Counted from the stretch's first letter, positions 10,762-24,980 are shown. The stretch: 64,000 bases of DNA from Himantopus leucocephalus (GCA_003993805.1 RSEF01000003.1:79722339-79786338); one strand, 5' to 3'. A program made the numbers and translations. The notes: generated from the letters alone by a model not told the origin.

Positions 10762-13700
10762 ATGGGTAATGAAGTCAGATGTGGGGTCAGAGGCAGACAT
10801 GCATTTTCTGTACAGATAGTGGGAAATCACACAGAAAAATCAGTGCAAAGACCACTCATTCTGAAGATGTGAATTAAGCTAATTTGCTGTGTATTTTACC
10901 CCTTTTAAAAAGAGAATATGTGTGGCACTTGCTTAGAATGGATGCTTGGCATTGCTGTCAGAGTAAATCCATAAACTTCCTTTATATTAGATCACTGTTT
11001 TATTTCAAGAGTTACATGCATATAGGATGACAGCAAGCTGATTTTCCAAATTGCTCTGCTTTGTCACTGTTAGCTTCTGGCATTAGGCCATCCAGATACT
11101 CTGTTTTTGAGATGTGCTCTGCCAGTTCCAGAGTTGTCCCTCCAACTATATCACCTTTCCGAAGGTCAGTTATGCTCCTACAGTAAGTGATACATTACAA
11201 TTTTTTTCTTTTTTTTTTTCATAAATAATAGTTCTGTAGAAGTAGAAAGAAATAAAGCCACCCTCTCTCCCAACATAGTGCTCTATTAAGAAACCGTTGA
11301 AAACAACCTATACAAGACACAGGGCTTATCACTGCTCTCTAGTTTCTTGACTCCTGTGAATATTCTCTACCACGACGATCCTATTAAATAAAAGGGATTT
11401 TTTAATAAAATACTTCTCAGAATCTTTTGCTTCTCGGTGTGAGCTGCCTGGTATATCAGGAATCACCTATCAGGGTATGTATTTTCCAAGCAACAGAGTG
11501 GAAGGATTGGAAATGCTGAGGAGGCAGAAGCACCAGGGAGGGGAAAAATTGGCTCTCTGTTTTGCCAATACTTTCTCGGCTGCCAATTTCCACATAGAGC
11601 TGCAGACACTACACGGGAGTGGAAACTTTCAGATAGTGTCACACAACTCTGGAGATTCACTGCCACTGAAAATATAATTAGAGATCTGGTTATCCAGCTA
11701 GAGGTCAGGAAGCTAGTGTTAATTGCTAACCTGTTTATCCTACTCAGGGGATAAAGCGCATAAATACAGTTAGAAACTGCTAAAAGCCTAAGAGACCTCT
11801 GCTGAAAGCCTGCTGCAGGCTTAAGGTAACTGTTTTGAAAGTGCCTGAGGGAATGAAAAACATGGGATGGTGTGCGTCCCCCAGTACACCACCCGCACCG
11901 GTGCAGCTGGCTCCGCAGCGGCAGTCTGCAGAGGTCCCGCTTTGGCCACAGCCCCATTAGCAGACGGTCTCCCTCATCCCTCCCTCTGTTAGGGAGGCAA
12001 AGCCCCTCTATTAACCAAGGCTCTGCTGGAAGGGATAGATATATCCTGAGTGATTTAAGAGGGGAAGGTCCTTTTGAAAACCAGACTTAGGTACTCTTGA
12101 AAAAGGTGCCCCAGACTTTTGTTTAAGCGGCTGCAGTTTACAAGACCAGTCCTCCAAAGCCTTACTTGTGTGAATAGTCCTCACCCTTCAGCCTAGTGTG
12201 GCTGAAATCAATGCCTCTTCACGTGCCCCTTTCATGCTTAAATGGCAAGAACCACAAGTCGTTTGTTTCCTATCCTTTCACCACCTTATTTCCTACATTA
12301 AAACCCCCACATCTATCTATTCTGAGTAGGTAATGAAATCCCTTATGCCTGCACAATGCGGCCCACTTTCAACCGGAAGATTTTTTGTTACCCCTTGTTC
12401 TTATTAAAATAACTCCTCCGCATATAAAGACTTTGATTATCAAACCCACATAATGCAGCCAAACCTGAACAGGACTTCCACGGGGCTGGGGAAAGTCACT
12501 TCACCACTCCCCAAAGGCAATCGTCTTCCCAAGTCTCTCCTCTCTCCTCTGGAACATTTCTGGGCTACAGCACTTGAAAGAAGCCAGAAGACTTATTTTT
12601 ATATCAGGGAAATGTCATTTTATTTTTACTCTCCTCACACTGGAAAAAAACATCCTTTTTTTTTTTACCAAATTTTTCAGACATGTTTTCCTCTGGTGCA
12701 GGTTGAACGTGGTGTTCGTCTCCCCTCATTTTCACCACTGAAAAGCGAGCAGCCCAGTTCAAGCCGCTCACCCGGGCTCCCTCAGCAGCTCTGAGGTATC
12801 CTTGGAGGGAAGAGCTCTCTCTCTCCTGGGAGAGGTGTTCCACAGAGGGGACGCCGGTGGCTCCCAGCACTCTGCCGTGCGGAGGATGACAGGTCAGCTG
12901 GCGAGATGGGTCTCTCCGAAATCACGAGGATTAGGACCGATTGCAAAGCAGAAAGGTTTTGATGGCTTAAATGGTGGCTGGGCAAATACTTCTCCCTCTG
13001 CATTCAGGATAATACTTAAATATATACCAGACTTTTAAGTATATGCTCATGGGCTCCAAAGAAAATTAAGAATGTGCTTTGGCCTTGTCCTCTTCCTGGC
13101 ATGCTTGCCCTAATACACTATCAGGGAGCGTATTATTGCCTGTTGCTTAATACAAACACGATGGAGTAGTTGATTCATATTATTTAATAGGAAGATGACT
13201 GACTGTTCTGCATTGTCTGTTTGCGTCTTAGGAGCAGTAAAATGAATCCATTAACTTATTAACTTTTATTTTGAAATCTTTCATGGAACTGTCATGTTAT
13301 TTTGATTTGAGTAAGCGATTCATCTTTTTTAACAACTATTTTTTTGGTCCAGGGAGACTCATGTACTTCTGTTAATAGGTCAGAATTATGAGACGTATCA
13401 CTCATGTTCAGAATCTTTTTGTAGTGTATAGCTTATTAATAATAGATTTGAATATCAAAAATAATGATATGCCGTTTCAGCATTTAATTTTGGGGAAACA
13501 TTCAGAAGATTTCCCCCTTGTACTGGCACAGTCAGTGATGAAGACAGAGGGAGACGAACTGTACTGTAGGTGGGAGCAGAGACACTGCAGCAGCTAATGT
13601 GAGGTTGAGCTTTAAATTTTTATGACAATTCATAAACTATTTTTCTAGCTGAGACCCTGGCTAATCGCAGCCTCTCCCTGACAATTTCCTTGTTCTGATT

Positions 13701-16335
13701 CTCATGGATTTAATGGTGTTCGTGGGGGGTGAGCCGGGTGAGATAGCTCGCTCTTGTAAGCTGCTTACGCTTGTGTACATTTTTCTTCGGGAATGTCATG
13801 TCTTCAGCAAGCTGTTTGCAGGCGAGTGATTTCTCTCCTCTTAATTCTTGTCTGTCTAATGGTTTTACTAGTGGAGGGTGGACATGTGGATTCAAAGTGA
13901 TGGCTCAGAAGCCTGTATTCTTGGCAAAATTGTACTGGGGTGTTATATTTTACATCTGGTATCTCTCCATGCCTCTTCCCTCATCTCCTTTCCACCCCCG
14001 GCCCCACCACCCTGGGGCTCTCTCCAACGCTTGCCATATCTTCCTTTTCAGATTTACTCTGTGGGCACTGCCAAAACTCTTCTCATCTCCCATCTTGACT
14101 AATGCTGTCTTTTCCCATGTACATCCACATAGCAATTCTCAACACCTGGCACCTCCTCATCTCGCCCTCTATCTAACATTCCCATCATGCAGGGAGAAAG
14201 ATAAGACACAACATATATGGTTTAACTGCACTGAAACTTTAATTTCCTCAGCTGGAAGCTTGCCAGCAATAGCTCTTGGTGATGCCTCCTTCTATGACCC
14301 CTTTCACTGGTGGGGAGCTACTGGCAGACCCCTAAGTCATTGAGCTTCCCTTTGGAAGGGCAGAAGGGACCTTGCTCCCCACCACTGGAGCAGGGTTGGG
14401 TGACTCAAGAGCTTGTCTCTTCTAGTGTTAGACAGTTTGCTTGGTCATTGTTGGCTCAATTTTTCCTTAAGCGCCCTCTATCTCTGCTTTAGCCTGGAAT
14501 GGGGGCCCCTCAGAGGGCACCGGTAGCTCTGGGGTTTGATGTTGCTTTCTATGCTATGTGCCAGGAAGATGAAGAAGATGGTAGAGCGGAACCTCGTTTT
14601 AAAATCGACGTAGCTTTTGCCCCTTGTGTGGCGATGGTGACCTCTGCCTTTGGCAACGTGTCCCATATACCCCTGTTAGGATCATCTTTCTGGCTGGTTC
14701 TTCAGGTCATGCTTCTCCCTTTTAGCTCGCACCTTGAAGCTCTCTGCCAAAGCCCCACTCTCCGCCTTATTGAATACAACTTTCCTTTCCTCCTCACTAA
14801 GATATAGAGCAGCTCCAATCTCTTCCTGATTGCTGTTGTACCTTACCATAGTGACTCCAGCTTTGCCATCGTCAGCAGTCTGATGGCCCTGTCTCTGTGC
14901 ATGGGCTGTCCTTTCTGAGCCAGATAGTTCATGCATCACCACCTCACCCCTACAACTGCCTCTCAATGCCATTTTGTCTGAAAAGCCTGCAAAAATTGCC
15001 ACCTGCTTACTTCTAGGTACAGGACCAATATATACTTCAAAAACCTCTTTTCTTTGGATGTGCCTTTTAAAGATGTTTGGATATATCCCTGGCTGACTCA
15101 GTACCACCCAGGGCGTCTCTCCATCCCCTGTTTCTGCTGCTCTCCTCTGCATCCTTCTCTCTCCCATCATTCAGGCTGCTTTTTTGCACCCGTTATCTGC
15201 AACCTACATGAAACTAGTGCTTTTCCTTTCCAGATCGGTGACCTCCAAGTACTTTATTCCAGCGGGTATGGACAGTCTCTTTGACAGTATAGATAGCACT
15301 CCCATTCATGCCATGGGAAGGGAGTGCGCACCTACTGCCTCCTCCCAGTCACCCACTTTCCAGAGGTTAGGATGAACCTCCGCTTCAGCTGGCTTTGTTA
15401 TAGACACATTCAGCAGTAGGAGATGGATTGGGAGAAGTCCCTTTTGAAATCCCGCAGAGTGGCATTGCCGGAGTGTGTCTGCCAGCCCTCTCACCTTCTG
15501 CAGTGCCAGGGCGAGCAGCCTTGCGGAGGGAGGGCACTTTCACCCTGGGATTCTGGCACAGGCAGCCGTGGAACTCGTGCAGCCAAATAATTGTGTCCTC
15601 AGTGAATGTCGGTGGTCCTGGGACTCCAGCGCGCCCACTTCAGCAGGAGTCATTTGTAATTTAAAATGCGTCTTCCTTGGAGCAAGGGCTTTCGGCGTGG
15701 ACAGGAGTTTTGTTAGGAGCAAAATGCTTTAGTGCAGAGACTTTTCTTTCAGTGAATTTATGCTCTGCTCCCACCGTGGAGCTTCAGGTTTGGTCGCTGT
15801 GTTGACTACATGGTATAAAACACACGAGAAGAAAAAATCAGTGTATGTATAAAGCCCATATAATAAATGCTGCTGGCCCTGAGGTAGCAAAGTCAATTTA
15901 AAGGCAGAGCAGAGCTTGTCCTTACAGCTTTTTTCCCCACCCTCTGCCCCTTTTCTCCCACTGCAATTCTGCCATGTGCAGGCACTGTGCCCAATACTCT
16001 CAATGCTTTCCCTCCTCGTGTTTTACATATATTACATATATGCCTTACAGTAGTGAGCAGCTTTAAAATTTTCGTGTGGCTTACCTCACCCTCTCAACCA
16101 GGAATTTCATAAATAAATCACTGTCTTTCAAACCTTTTTTGCAGGTTGCATCTGTCTAAAGCGTGTGCGCTTCAATAAGTGTGCCTGACAGAGAAATTAA
16201 AAAGAAAAATCATCTCCCAAACAGAAACTATAAGAGGCATGTTGAGCTAAACACTCGCTGCACATTATTACAAGGGGAATATGATTTGAGAAAGAGTGTT
16301 TAGAAAGTAAAGGTGACATTTTGTTTCCCTGAGCT
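10762..16335. other. Unique sequence, no gene seen
   Basis: Single-copy DNA. Several long open frames lie here (minus 11463-11957, plus 13771-14343, minus 14682-15170), but none shows a recognisable domain or a start and splice context, and their lengths fit chance in this relatively GC- and CT-rich stretch. The 13970-15200 segment is pyrimidine-rich on the plus strand, which suppresses stop codons. Confidence 0.5.
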
Positions 16336-16340
16336 CAGTG

Positions 16341-16420
16341 GGCCAGAACTTCACCTGGGGTTAGTTGACGTAGGTTCGTTGAAATCAATAGCTGATTTGC
16401 ACTCGTTGGGGCCAGTCCTG
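16341..16420 (+). repeat. Ancient sauropsid palindromic repeat fragment
   Basis: The stretch gttgaaatcaatagctgatt followed by gcac and then ggggccagtcctgct resembles a very common short interspersed repeat of birds, crocodilians and turtles. That repeat has a core around a 'ttgaaatcaatgg' palindrome, followed by 'gctgatttacacc' and 'ggatctggccc'. The copy is old and degenerate. I do not assign a Repbase name. Confidence 0.4.
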
Positions 16421-18822
16421 CTGAATTTTAGACATCGGTTATTGAAGGGCTTATTTTTTTCCTGAGGTACTAAATATTTCTTTGTAATGTGTCTTGCTGT
16501 TGGGATTTATTCAGTTTTCTGTGAGTAATTCAAAGAGATTGTCCATTGAGACTGTTTTTCAGTAGAAATGTGGATTCTTAACTAAACAAATTTTGGAAGC
16601 AAAACATATATGCTTTTCCTGGAAGAATCTGTCAAGTAAATAGATGCGTATAAAAAAAAAAAAAAGAAGTTGTTTTTGTTGGAATTGAAAAATTTCAGCT
16701 AAGTGTGACCCCACATTTGATCTGGAAATGCTGTCACAGTACCTGATGGGAAGTGTAGTTTGGGAATGAAAACTGCCTGTGAGGCTTTGCAGCGATTTGC
16801 TTACCTTGAAGGTTTTGGCCATTTTCCCTTTTGGTGAAGAGTTACTGACATGAGAAATCCCAGAAAAAAAAAAAAATCCCACTCCATCCTATCACATCTT
16901 CTTTTTCATCAACAGTGTTGAGGCATGGGGAGTGACAGGAGGAAGAAGGAGGCAATCCCTTCCCCATGTCGTGGCCATTCTCAGAGGGACACCCCCTCAC
17001 TCTTCTGTTGAGTGGTCTCCTCCTGAGACCATTTGGAGGGAACAATTGAAGGTCCTGGTGGAGACCTTGCTTCTTCCCAGCCTCCAAATACCTCTCTGTT
17101 GAGGAGCTGGAGACATGCCATGTCCAGTGGGAATATCCAAGGAGCTCCTGGGAGGGAGATGCGGCAGTGGGAAGTATGGGGCACCGGTCAGTGGTGGTGG
17201 TGATGGTGTTAGGGCTGCAGGCAGGGGCTCTTTGACCACCAGAGCTGCCCCCTCCCATCCATGACACCTGCCTGCCTGCTGTGCCGGCTCAGTGCCTGGG
17301 AGGGGAGGGAGCAGAGCCTGAGCACAGCGACGTTCAGCCCGCGCCTCTTTCAGAGGAGCTCTCTGCTTTCAGGGTCCAGCATTGCCACAGCGCCCACCGC
17401 CAGCCTTTGCGTAAGGGGTGATGGGCAGGTCTTCCTCCCGCTTCCAAGTCGCCACCTTTTTGGTTTGCACAGTTGAGCAGTGTACGTGAGCCAAAGGGCA
17501 GGTTTTGTGTATCTTTTGCTGAATAATAAGCCTTTACACCATTCCCTTCTTCATTCGAAAGCATTGCGGATAATCTGAGTGATGGTTATTTGCACTAAGG
17601 CCACTTTACACCAGGACCTTAAAATGGCAAACACTAAATTTGCCCTCTCTTTAAGACCTTCGTTTATTGCCAGAAGAGGCTAAAGTGGCCCTTGTGGAAC
17701 GCAAAAGAGAGTTTATTTATTCCAAAGGCAGTTTTACTTAAATCCTGCAGGAAGGTTGATTTTTCTATATACAGCTTTATGTTTGGATTGTGCTCAGAAA
17801 TAGCAGCATAAATACTAAATGCATGCCTAAAATGTGCGTACAGCCTTCTCTTTGTTTTTCTAGTAGACACAACACGGCATGGCCCTGCCTGCTTCCCGCT
17901 GGACTCAGCATCCCTCTCTGCCTCTCACCTTGCTGCAGCTGTGTGTGAAAAGCCATTCACTGTGATGGCCTCGGGATCACCAGAAAAACAGCACCTTTTA
18001 AAGAGGGCATGTTCGTACTTAGATGGAGCTTTATTGCATTTTAATCTCTACATCCTTAAACCTATAAATATACGCTAACTCTAAAATCAATTTTGAACTT
18101 TTTAACTTGATTTTAAGGCCATCTTTTTTCCCCTTTCCTTAACTGAATTGGGAAAAAAATACCCAAGTAAAAGTCTGCATAGTGATTGTGCCCTGTAAGT
18201 TGCTGTGCTCTTTTGCATAAAAGATTTTCCATATTACAGCAGGGGGCCTTCCCCTGGTATGTCAGTAAGAAGAAGAAAATTCGTTTCTTACACCCGCCTG
18301 TCATTTGCCCTTTTATGATTGAACCGTATACTGTCAGACAACCACAAAAATGACAAAAGCTTTTGCAACTGAATACATCTGATAATTGCGGTGTTTGGCT
18401 AAATTTAGGACTACAGCAGTTGATACTGCAGTGTCCAATAGAGAAAAAAGAGGAAGAAACAATGTGTAATCCTAGCTTACAGTCTGAGAGACTTTAGTGA
18501 TTACCTTACATGATCCATCACCTTAAATAGTGTTTCTATTTCATTAATCTTCTAGATTTTAAGGATTTATTTTTTTTTAAATACAAACCAAGCCTCTAAA
18601 CACTTCAAAGAAGCAGGTACACATGGGGCTGCCTTTTCAGTTTATGAATTTTGAAGTTAAAGCGATTCACCTTTGCAGAGCACCTGCAAAGCATGTACAA
18701 CCCCTGGGGTCCCTGCGTGCTTTGGGGCATGAGGGCTACGAGATCTTCCTGAGAAGCAAATTTGCTGTACTGGTCCTGTAGGATGTACAGGGAGGTTTTG
18801 CAAATGGACACCCCTCCTGCCN

Positions 18823-18837
18823 CCCCCCCCCCCCCCC
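18823..18837 (+). repeat. Poly-C run beside an N
   Basis: Fifteen consecutive C follow a single N at 18822. Homopolymer C is a common sequencing and assembly breakpoint, which explains the N. Confidence 0.9.
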
Positions 18838-19000
18838 AGCATTTTTCCTTTATACAAGGGAGACAATGATTATGTGCTGCCTTTGGAAGTGTTCTGCGCA
18901 AGCGTGTTCCAGGTGAATGGGTTTGTGTTAACCAAGAACGTTGCATTTATTCAAACAAACTGGCCTCCTCAATTGATTTTTTAAAATTTTAAAATCTAGG

Positions 19001-19060
19001 TGGGAGCCAAACGGTCTGTTCCAAAGCTTATTGGTATCAATGGGAAGGTTTGACCAAGAT
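19001..19060 (-). repeat. Ancient sauropsid palindromic repeat fragment
   Basis: On the minus strand this reads ccttcccattgataccaata, then agctttggaacaggcc-like sequence. It resembles the frequent 'cccattgacttcaatgggctttggatcaggccc' type repeat of sauropsid genomes. It is degenerate; assignment is by eye only. Confidence 0.4.
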
Positions 19061-22000
19061 TCTTTTTTAAAGGGTACCAGCTAAAAAGCAGGTTCTGATT
19101 TTGACTTTGCCCAAATTGTGTCAAAATTTGCATTCCTAAGGGTATGAGAACAGTATGAGAAATAGCTTTGTAGAATGGTTGAAGAAAACATGCTGGAGAT
19201 TTTGATGTATCAGTAAAGCTATTTCAACTGATCAAGACAATTTAAAGCAATATGAACACTCGCCATTAATCTATAGCAATCATTACATGACTTGATTAAA
19301 CATAATCTGGCAAAATATACACCACTTGGGGGACCCTGCTCTGCACCTAGCCCAGGCAAAAGCTCCAGTGAGAGGTTCGCATCAGCTGTGCGCTGCTTAA
19401 GGCTTTGAAAACTTCACCAGTCTATAACCTAACACGAATCGATATAACTAATAGTATTAGACTGATATTACAAACAAATAATTTTCTTCCAGAGCAGAAA
19501 AATCTTTCCATCAGATCATGAGAGGATACTGAAGTAAGAAAATATTTTATATGAAGTTCTTTCCAATGGTTATCATTTGTAGATGTAGCTATTTAGGGTT
19601 TTCTGAGAGTAGTTTGCAGTTCTTGTTATTGATTTGATGTGTTTTAATATATTTTCATGACCTTTCAAAACACATTGTTAAAAATTCTATATTTACTTTG
19701 TTGCCGTGCAAAGACATTGATATAATTAATATTTAACACCCATACCTCCAGCACGAATCCCCTCTTCCTCACCCACATTGTATACATAGCAGTCAGGAGC
19801 ACTGTCCCCTTACTTTCCTACTGAACTGGAGAGAAACACCGTGATCAAAGAGTAAAGAAAAGGGTGATGGAGGTGGCAGGTTCCGGTCACGTTAGAGGAC
19901 GGTGCTTAAAAAATATTTTTCAAGTTCCAGATATATCTTAGTTTCATGACTGTTAATCTATCGGGAAACTTGGGTCTGGAGGACAATGAAAAAATGTGTA
20001 TATTTGTGTAGGATGGGGGAGAAGAAAACGAATCCAGAGCCCCGTGGGTTAGTGATGGGGTTTGTCTCGGCCAAATTCAGTGGTACCAAGATGGGACCAG
20101 GGACGGCTTCAGGTTATTTGTGCTTATGGGACCTGGTGGGACGTTGAGGTTTTCACCCCGCCTCTAGCACTTTCAGCTTTTAGTTCCCTATGAAAAGAAA
20201 TGATGAAGTGGACCAAAATGTTAACTGAAGAAAATAGAGATCTTCAGTGCATTTGTCAGGATAAAGCTATTAACGGGACTGTAACTGTGATGAAAACTCA
20301 AGTCTTTCACTTTAATAACGGCTGATGATAATATTATTAATTCGGATGTTTCACACTTCATTTTTATTTCAGATTATATTTTTAAATATTTAAAATGGGC
20401 TTTAAAATAGGACTATTATTAGGACTTATCTGATGTTATGCGAGATTGCCATGTCCTTTGGATATAGTACATACATACAGGAGCTGTGGCATACACTCCA
20501 TCAAATACCCTCCCTGGAATTCAATATGCAAATTGTGGGACACTAAGATTTGAAGTATGATGTTCTCAATGTAGAGTATGTAAAAATTATTGTTTGGGCT
20601 GATACACAGCTTTAATGAAGGATGGACGATATTTACTATTCCCGTGACAAGATTTTGCTGCCTCGGTACTGGAAGGCTGGGATGCCTCTGGTTTCTAACT
20701 GGGATTGGTCCTCCTCTGCACACTGAGAGCTCTCCCACTCAGTGCGCTATTGAGCAAAGTGCTGTGGCACAAGATGAGTCCCCATGACCAAATGCACAAG
20801 GGCTTTCCTGAACTGAAGTTTTAACCTTGCCAGAGGTGACATACATTACGGAGTGGATTGATTGCCTCCCTTGGTTGCGGTTGCATGAAAGCATGTGTGT
20901 AAAGGAGTGACAGGCAAGGACTCAGCCTGCAGTCCCAGCAGCTGCGATGGGCCTGGGGGGCTGCAGGAGCTGGGGGCAGGGGGAAAATGTGCAGCGTGGT
21001 CCAGAGGATCCCAGCTCATCCTTGCAGCAGTCACACTATGGTTTTCCATTACTTGTGCTCATGGGCTTGGGAAGCTGTTGGGAGCCTCACGGCCAGTTTA
21101 AATTTGTGGGAGGAGAAAGCCCAGCTACTGTGAGCTGGCTGAAATGGGCCTTGGCGTAGCTTGTTGGCATCAAAGGGGTGACCAGCTGCTGTGGCTTTGA
21201 CAAGCTAAACTCAAATTCAGCATCTCTGCAGTAGAGTAACTCTTGCTTGTCTCGCAGCCAGCCTGAGCAGGGCAGATGGAGGGCACGTGTCTTGCTGGAG
21301 GTCAGACAGTAAGTCAATAGCTTTACCAAGCTTGGACACCAGGACCTATTTTTTTCTCAAAACCATATGCTCCTTTCTTTTACATCTTCTGGGGGTGGCA
21401 GATGGGTAGAAGCCACCTCCTTTCAGAGCAAAGATGGCTGGTGACAGGGTAAATGCCACCACGCCTTCCAGAGGGTGCTGTGCTCTCTATGCCACTTCCA
21501 CAATAGAGAGGGGTCTGGGGAAGATGAGACTCATTGGGAACATCCATTTAGTTTCTCTCCTAGCCCTGCTGGCACTGCTTAGTCTAACACAATGCAAACT
21601 CCTGCTTTTTACACAGTGAGTTTTTCTGGAGGGCTGGTCCACGAGTCAGTAAAACTAGTTGACACCAGCCACTCTTCTGGAGATCCTGGGGGATACTCAG
21701 GGGGTAACCAGAAGATTTTATATTGTCACATCAACAAATCTCCCAAATGCCTGGATGGACAGAGTCTCTGCCTGACATTTAGTCCCCTTGCTGCAGCCAT
21801 AGGGTGATAGTTACCAAGAAGTTCTACCTTACTGGGGAGAGGAGTTTTCCCTTTGAACCAAAACTTTGTGCTTCAATGGGCCCAGCTCCCCCACCCCTTC
21901 ATCTCCTTCAGGATCATGCCGGCTGCCCTGCTCCTGTTCCCTTCCCTGTATTCTGGCTCTGCTGCTACTACCTCTGTGCCCTCTGCAGCTTTTTTGATGC

Positions 22001-22480
22001 TGCCACCACCCCCGGCCTCGCAAAGCCACCGGAGCCCCGTGGGCTGACGGAGCTGGTGTAGTGACTGTCCCCAGCACAGTGTTTGGAGATACCCGAGGTG
22101 GCTGAAACAGCACCTGGAGGGTTTCCTGGCTTTGCTCAGAAACCCTCTGCTGGCACACAGCCTCCTGGCATGCCCTGGCTCAGGCAGCAGGCACAAATCG
22201 TTTGCAGAGAGAGCAGCAAGGGGGAATTTGTACTGTGGCACAACGGGGTGTCACACCTCTGAAGAAGCAGGAACCCTGTTGCCTCCTGAAAACTAACAGC
22301 AACTTTCCCCGAGAGGTTCGTATTTTACAGGAGGCATGTCAACTTGCTGTCCTGATTATACAGCTGCTAGCCTAGTTCTGGGAAACGAGTGCATGAAAAT
22401 GAGTGCAGAAAATGAGCCTTCTAATAAGGCTCAAAGACTTTGAACTTCCCCTATTGTCACCGTAGGTCTTCCCCTACTTG
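19061..22480. other. Unique sequence, no gene seen
   Basis: AT-rich up to about 20.6 kb, then moderately GC-rich to 22.3 kb. A short repeat-like piece (ggccaaattcagtggtacca) lies near 20071. An octamer-like atgcaaat motif is at about 20525. Overlapping open frames around 21.8-22.2 kb on both strands show no domain. Confidence 0.5.
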
Positions 22481-22489
22481 CTTAGCAGA

Positions 22490-22790
22490 GGGAGAACTAT
22501 TCAGCTACAATCAAATAATGCAAATGACCTGAAGGAAATTCATCCTAGAGACACTTGCTGGATACACTGCTAATATGGTTTCCTCTCTTTCACTATTCAA
22601 CCAGAATCTAGGATGACCTTTCCAATGAAACATAAAACCTACAATGTGCACCCTTACTAATGTATTCTAATGCAATTAGTTCATACAAAAGGCTTGTTAA
22701 ATTTGCAGTATCTGCTTTCACCTTTACAATAATTGCTAGTGATCCCAAACCATAAGTGTGTGTCATTCTGCAGGGCTCCTGAACTGTAAA
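22490..22790. promoter_or_regulatory. Candidate conserved non-coding element
   Basis: AT-rich, non-repetitive sequence containing an octamer-like ATGCAAAT (about 22518) and a homeodomain-type CAATTAG (about 22673). It lies directly upstream of a strong 3' splice-site-like sequence. Its texture resembles developmental non-coding elements, but conservation cannot be judged from one sequence. Confidence 0.2.
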
Positions 22791-22855
22791 TAAAATGGAA
22801 AGTTTATTTGATAACTCTCCTGCCTGTCTCCTTAACAGTCCTGTTTTTCTCGCAG

Positions 22856-23009
22856 GGGTGTTTGCATGAAGCCTACCAGAGGTTCAAATCTGGTTCAAGA
22901 GAGAGGGTCAAAAGAAAAGATACAAGCTGTAGTGAAGTATTAGGACAGGAGCAATACTGGCAGTCTATGTCATTGTGTTTTTTTGGGGGGCAAGAGAGGA
23001 AATGCTAAG
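22856..23009 (+). other. Weak exon candidate (possibly non-coding)
   Basis: A long pyrimidine tract ending in tttttctcgcag precedes position 22856, a convincing 3' splice site. A possible 5' splice site, CTAAG|gttaat, follows at 23009/23010. The enclosed 154 bp is open in one frame (ending CFFGGQERKC) until a stop just before the putative donor, with no recognisable domain. If spliced, it could be an exon of a long non-coding RNA or a terminal coding piece. The splice motifs are visible; transcription is speculation. Confidence 0.15.
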
Positions 23010-24980
23010 GTTAATGAAAAATATGGAGGCTTACAATATTGCTGGGTAGTGGCTCCATTTCGCTGGGGAGATAAAGGAGGACACTCCTCCCTTGGTTGTG
23101 TTTATTGTCCTGCGATCCCTTCTAAATAGTTTTGTCACACAGAGAAACCCATGAATAATTACCTCCTTACATCTCTTGAATCGTGCAGGAAAGTTGCCAT
23201 CCCAAATAAATGTCCACTGTGCCATTAAGCTGCTGTGTGACCGAGCTCTAAGGGCTTCTGGTGGAATGTGACACTTGGGTGGGTGGGATGGTGCCATAAG
23301 CCAGTCTGGTCCGCTAACCAAAGTGAACGTATCAAGCTCACCAGGATAAAGACAGGGCTGAGGAAGCCCTGTCCAACCTCTCTGTGTCTGCAGAAAAACC
23401 ACCCGGAGTGGGACAACAGTACTGCAAATTACCCTGAGCAGCTGGGTGCTTCAGAAGGGTTTGAGAAAATAATTTTGGCCCATAAAATGAAAGAAAGCGA
23501 CATTAGTTCATTGATTCTGCCCCACAATTTCTCTTGTTGGTGAATGTTCCCCAAAGTGTCAGAGGCAGAAACGGGTATGATCTTGCACTTTTGTCTGAAT
23601 TGTTACTATCATATGAATTGCTGTTATTATTTTGGTAACCTTACCCTGAAGTCTTTTTTCTCCTCAAAATAACTTTGCTACAAGCAGATGCGATGCACTA
23701 CAAAAATGCTGCATTTCCATTCCCCAACTCTGGCATGTAAAGTCACAGGAAATGAGGTTTTCTGTGGGACTGAGATGAGGTCAGGGCAAAAGAATTCTTT
23801 TTTCAATCTAGTGGCTTTATATGCTCAAGGAGAGTGGAACCAGGGTCTCCCACCCCGCTTCTGTGATACCAAACTAGATCATCCACAAACCTAGCTGGGA
23901 AGTTCTTTGGTACTTTTTGGAGTGAGGAAATCTGAGAGGAGGTACATAACTCTAGGAGAGGACTCCCACAAAGGACGTAAGGCCACACAAAGATGGTTAC
24001 TCTGCGGCTTGTTCCCCTTCTCTATCTAGAAAACTTCTTATGGAGGAATTTAGAGATTTTCTACATTTGCCTAGGGTTTCCAGCGAACCAAGCCACTGCT
24101 GGGGCTGCAAGCAGGCTGTGGGCACACACATCTGTAGGTAAGCATCCTCTGTGGCACAGGCTCAGGCAGCCTCACACCAGCCTGAGGGATGGCCCTGCAG
24201 AGTCCAAGTCCTGCCACGTGCACTGGAGACAGGCTTAGGTCCTTCTTGCTCGGCTGGTTTCTAGGGATTTCTTCTCAAGATACTTAAACTACCTTAGGCA
24301 CGCCTCTGGCAGCTGAGGATCCACCCCACACGCCGGTTTTGTTAGCGCTAGACTTGTCCTACTGCAGCTGTAGGAGCTCAGGAGCAGTTTTGTTGAGACA
24401 GGAGCCGACTCAGTGCGCCCGTTGTTTAAATCTTGCCCCTTTCCTTTGCGTTCCAGTAGGTTTGGTTGAAGAATTGGCAGATTACAGCTGATATCAAGGT
24501 ATATGTGGGTTTTTTATCCCATTTATTTGTATGCGTTCTCAGTTACAGAGAAAGAAATGAATCCAGTAAGCACACAAAGAAAAGTTTATCCTTCTTTGTT
24601 ATGAGCTTTTTACTATTCACTTTCTCATATGTCCTGTGTTTTTCAACGCAGTCTTCTCCTTACTGTCTAAACAGGGAAGTGCCAGTATTTATTTTATTTT
24701 TTGACATCAATATTTAATTGTGGGCAGTTCCTAATTATCTACTGCTAATTTAAAATGGGAATATGAAGTCCTCGATTTGACAGACTGCCTGCTGAAGCCA
24801 AGGGGAAATGCTGCTGTGTAAGAACTGTGACCTGCACCTGCTAAGCAGTAGGTTTTCTTTGCATTTTCCTTAAGCGTAGTATCTGCAGTGGCTGACTTGA
24901 AAATCCCTCCTCAAATATGTTGTCAAACAGCAATAACACCAAAGTATTTGACTTGGCTTTCTTTGGTTGTTCTTATAAAA

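Noticed and set aside
13771..14343. 190-residue plus-strand open frame
   Set aside because: Composition follows a CT-rich stretch, no domain, no exon boundaries.
14682..15170. 162-residue minus-strand open frame
   Set aside because: No recognisable domain, no splice or promoter context. It lies opposite pyrimidine-rich plus-strand DNA where stop codons are depleted; frames of this length are expected a few times by chance in 64 kb.
21829..22241. Overlapping 110-122 residue minus-strand frames in a GC-rich stretch
   Set aside because: Opposite-strand frames of similar length, no domain, no splice context.
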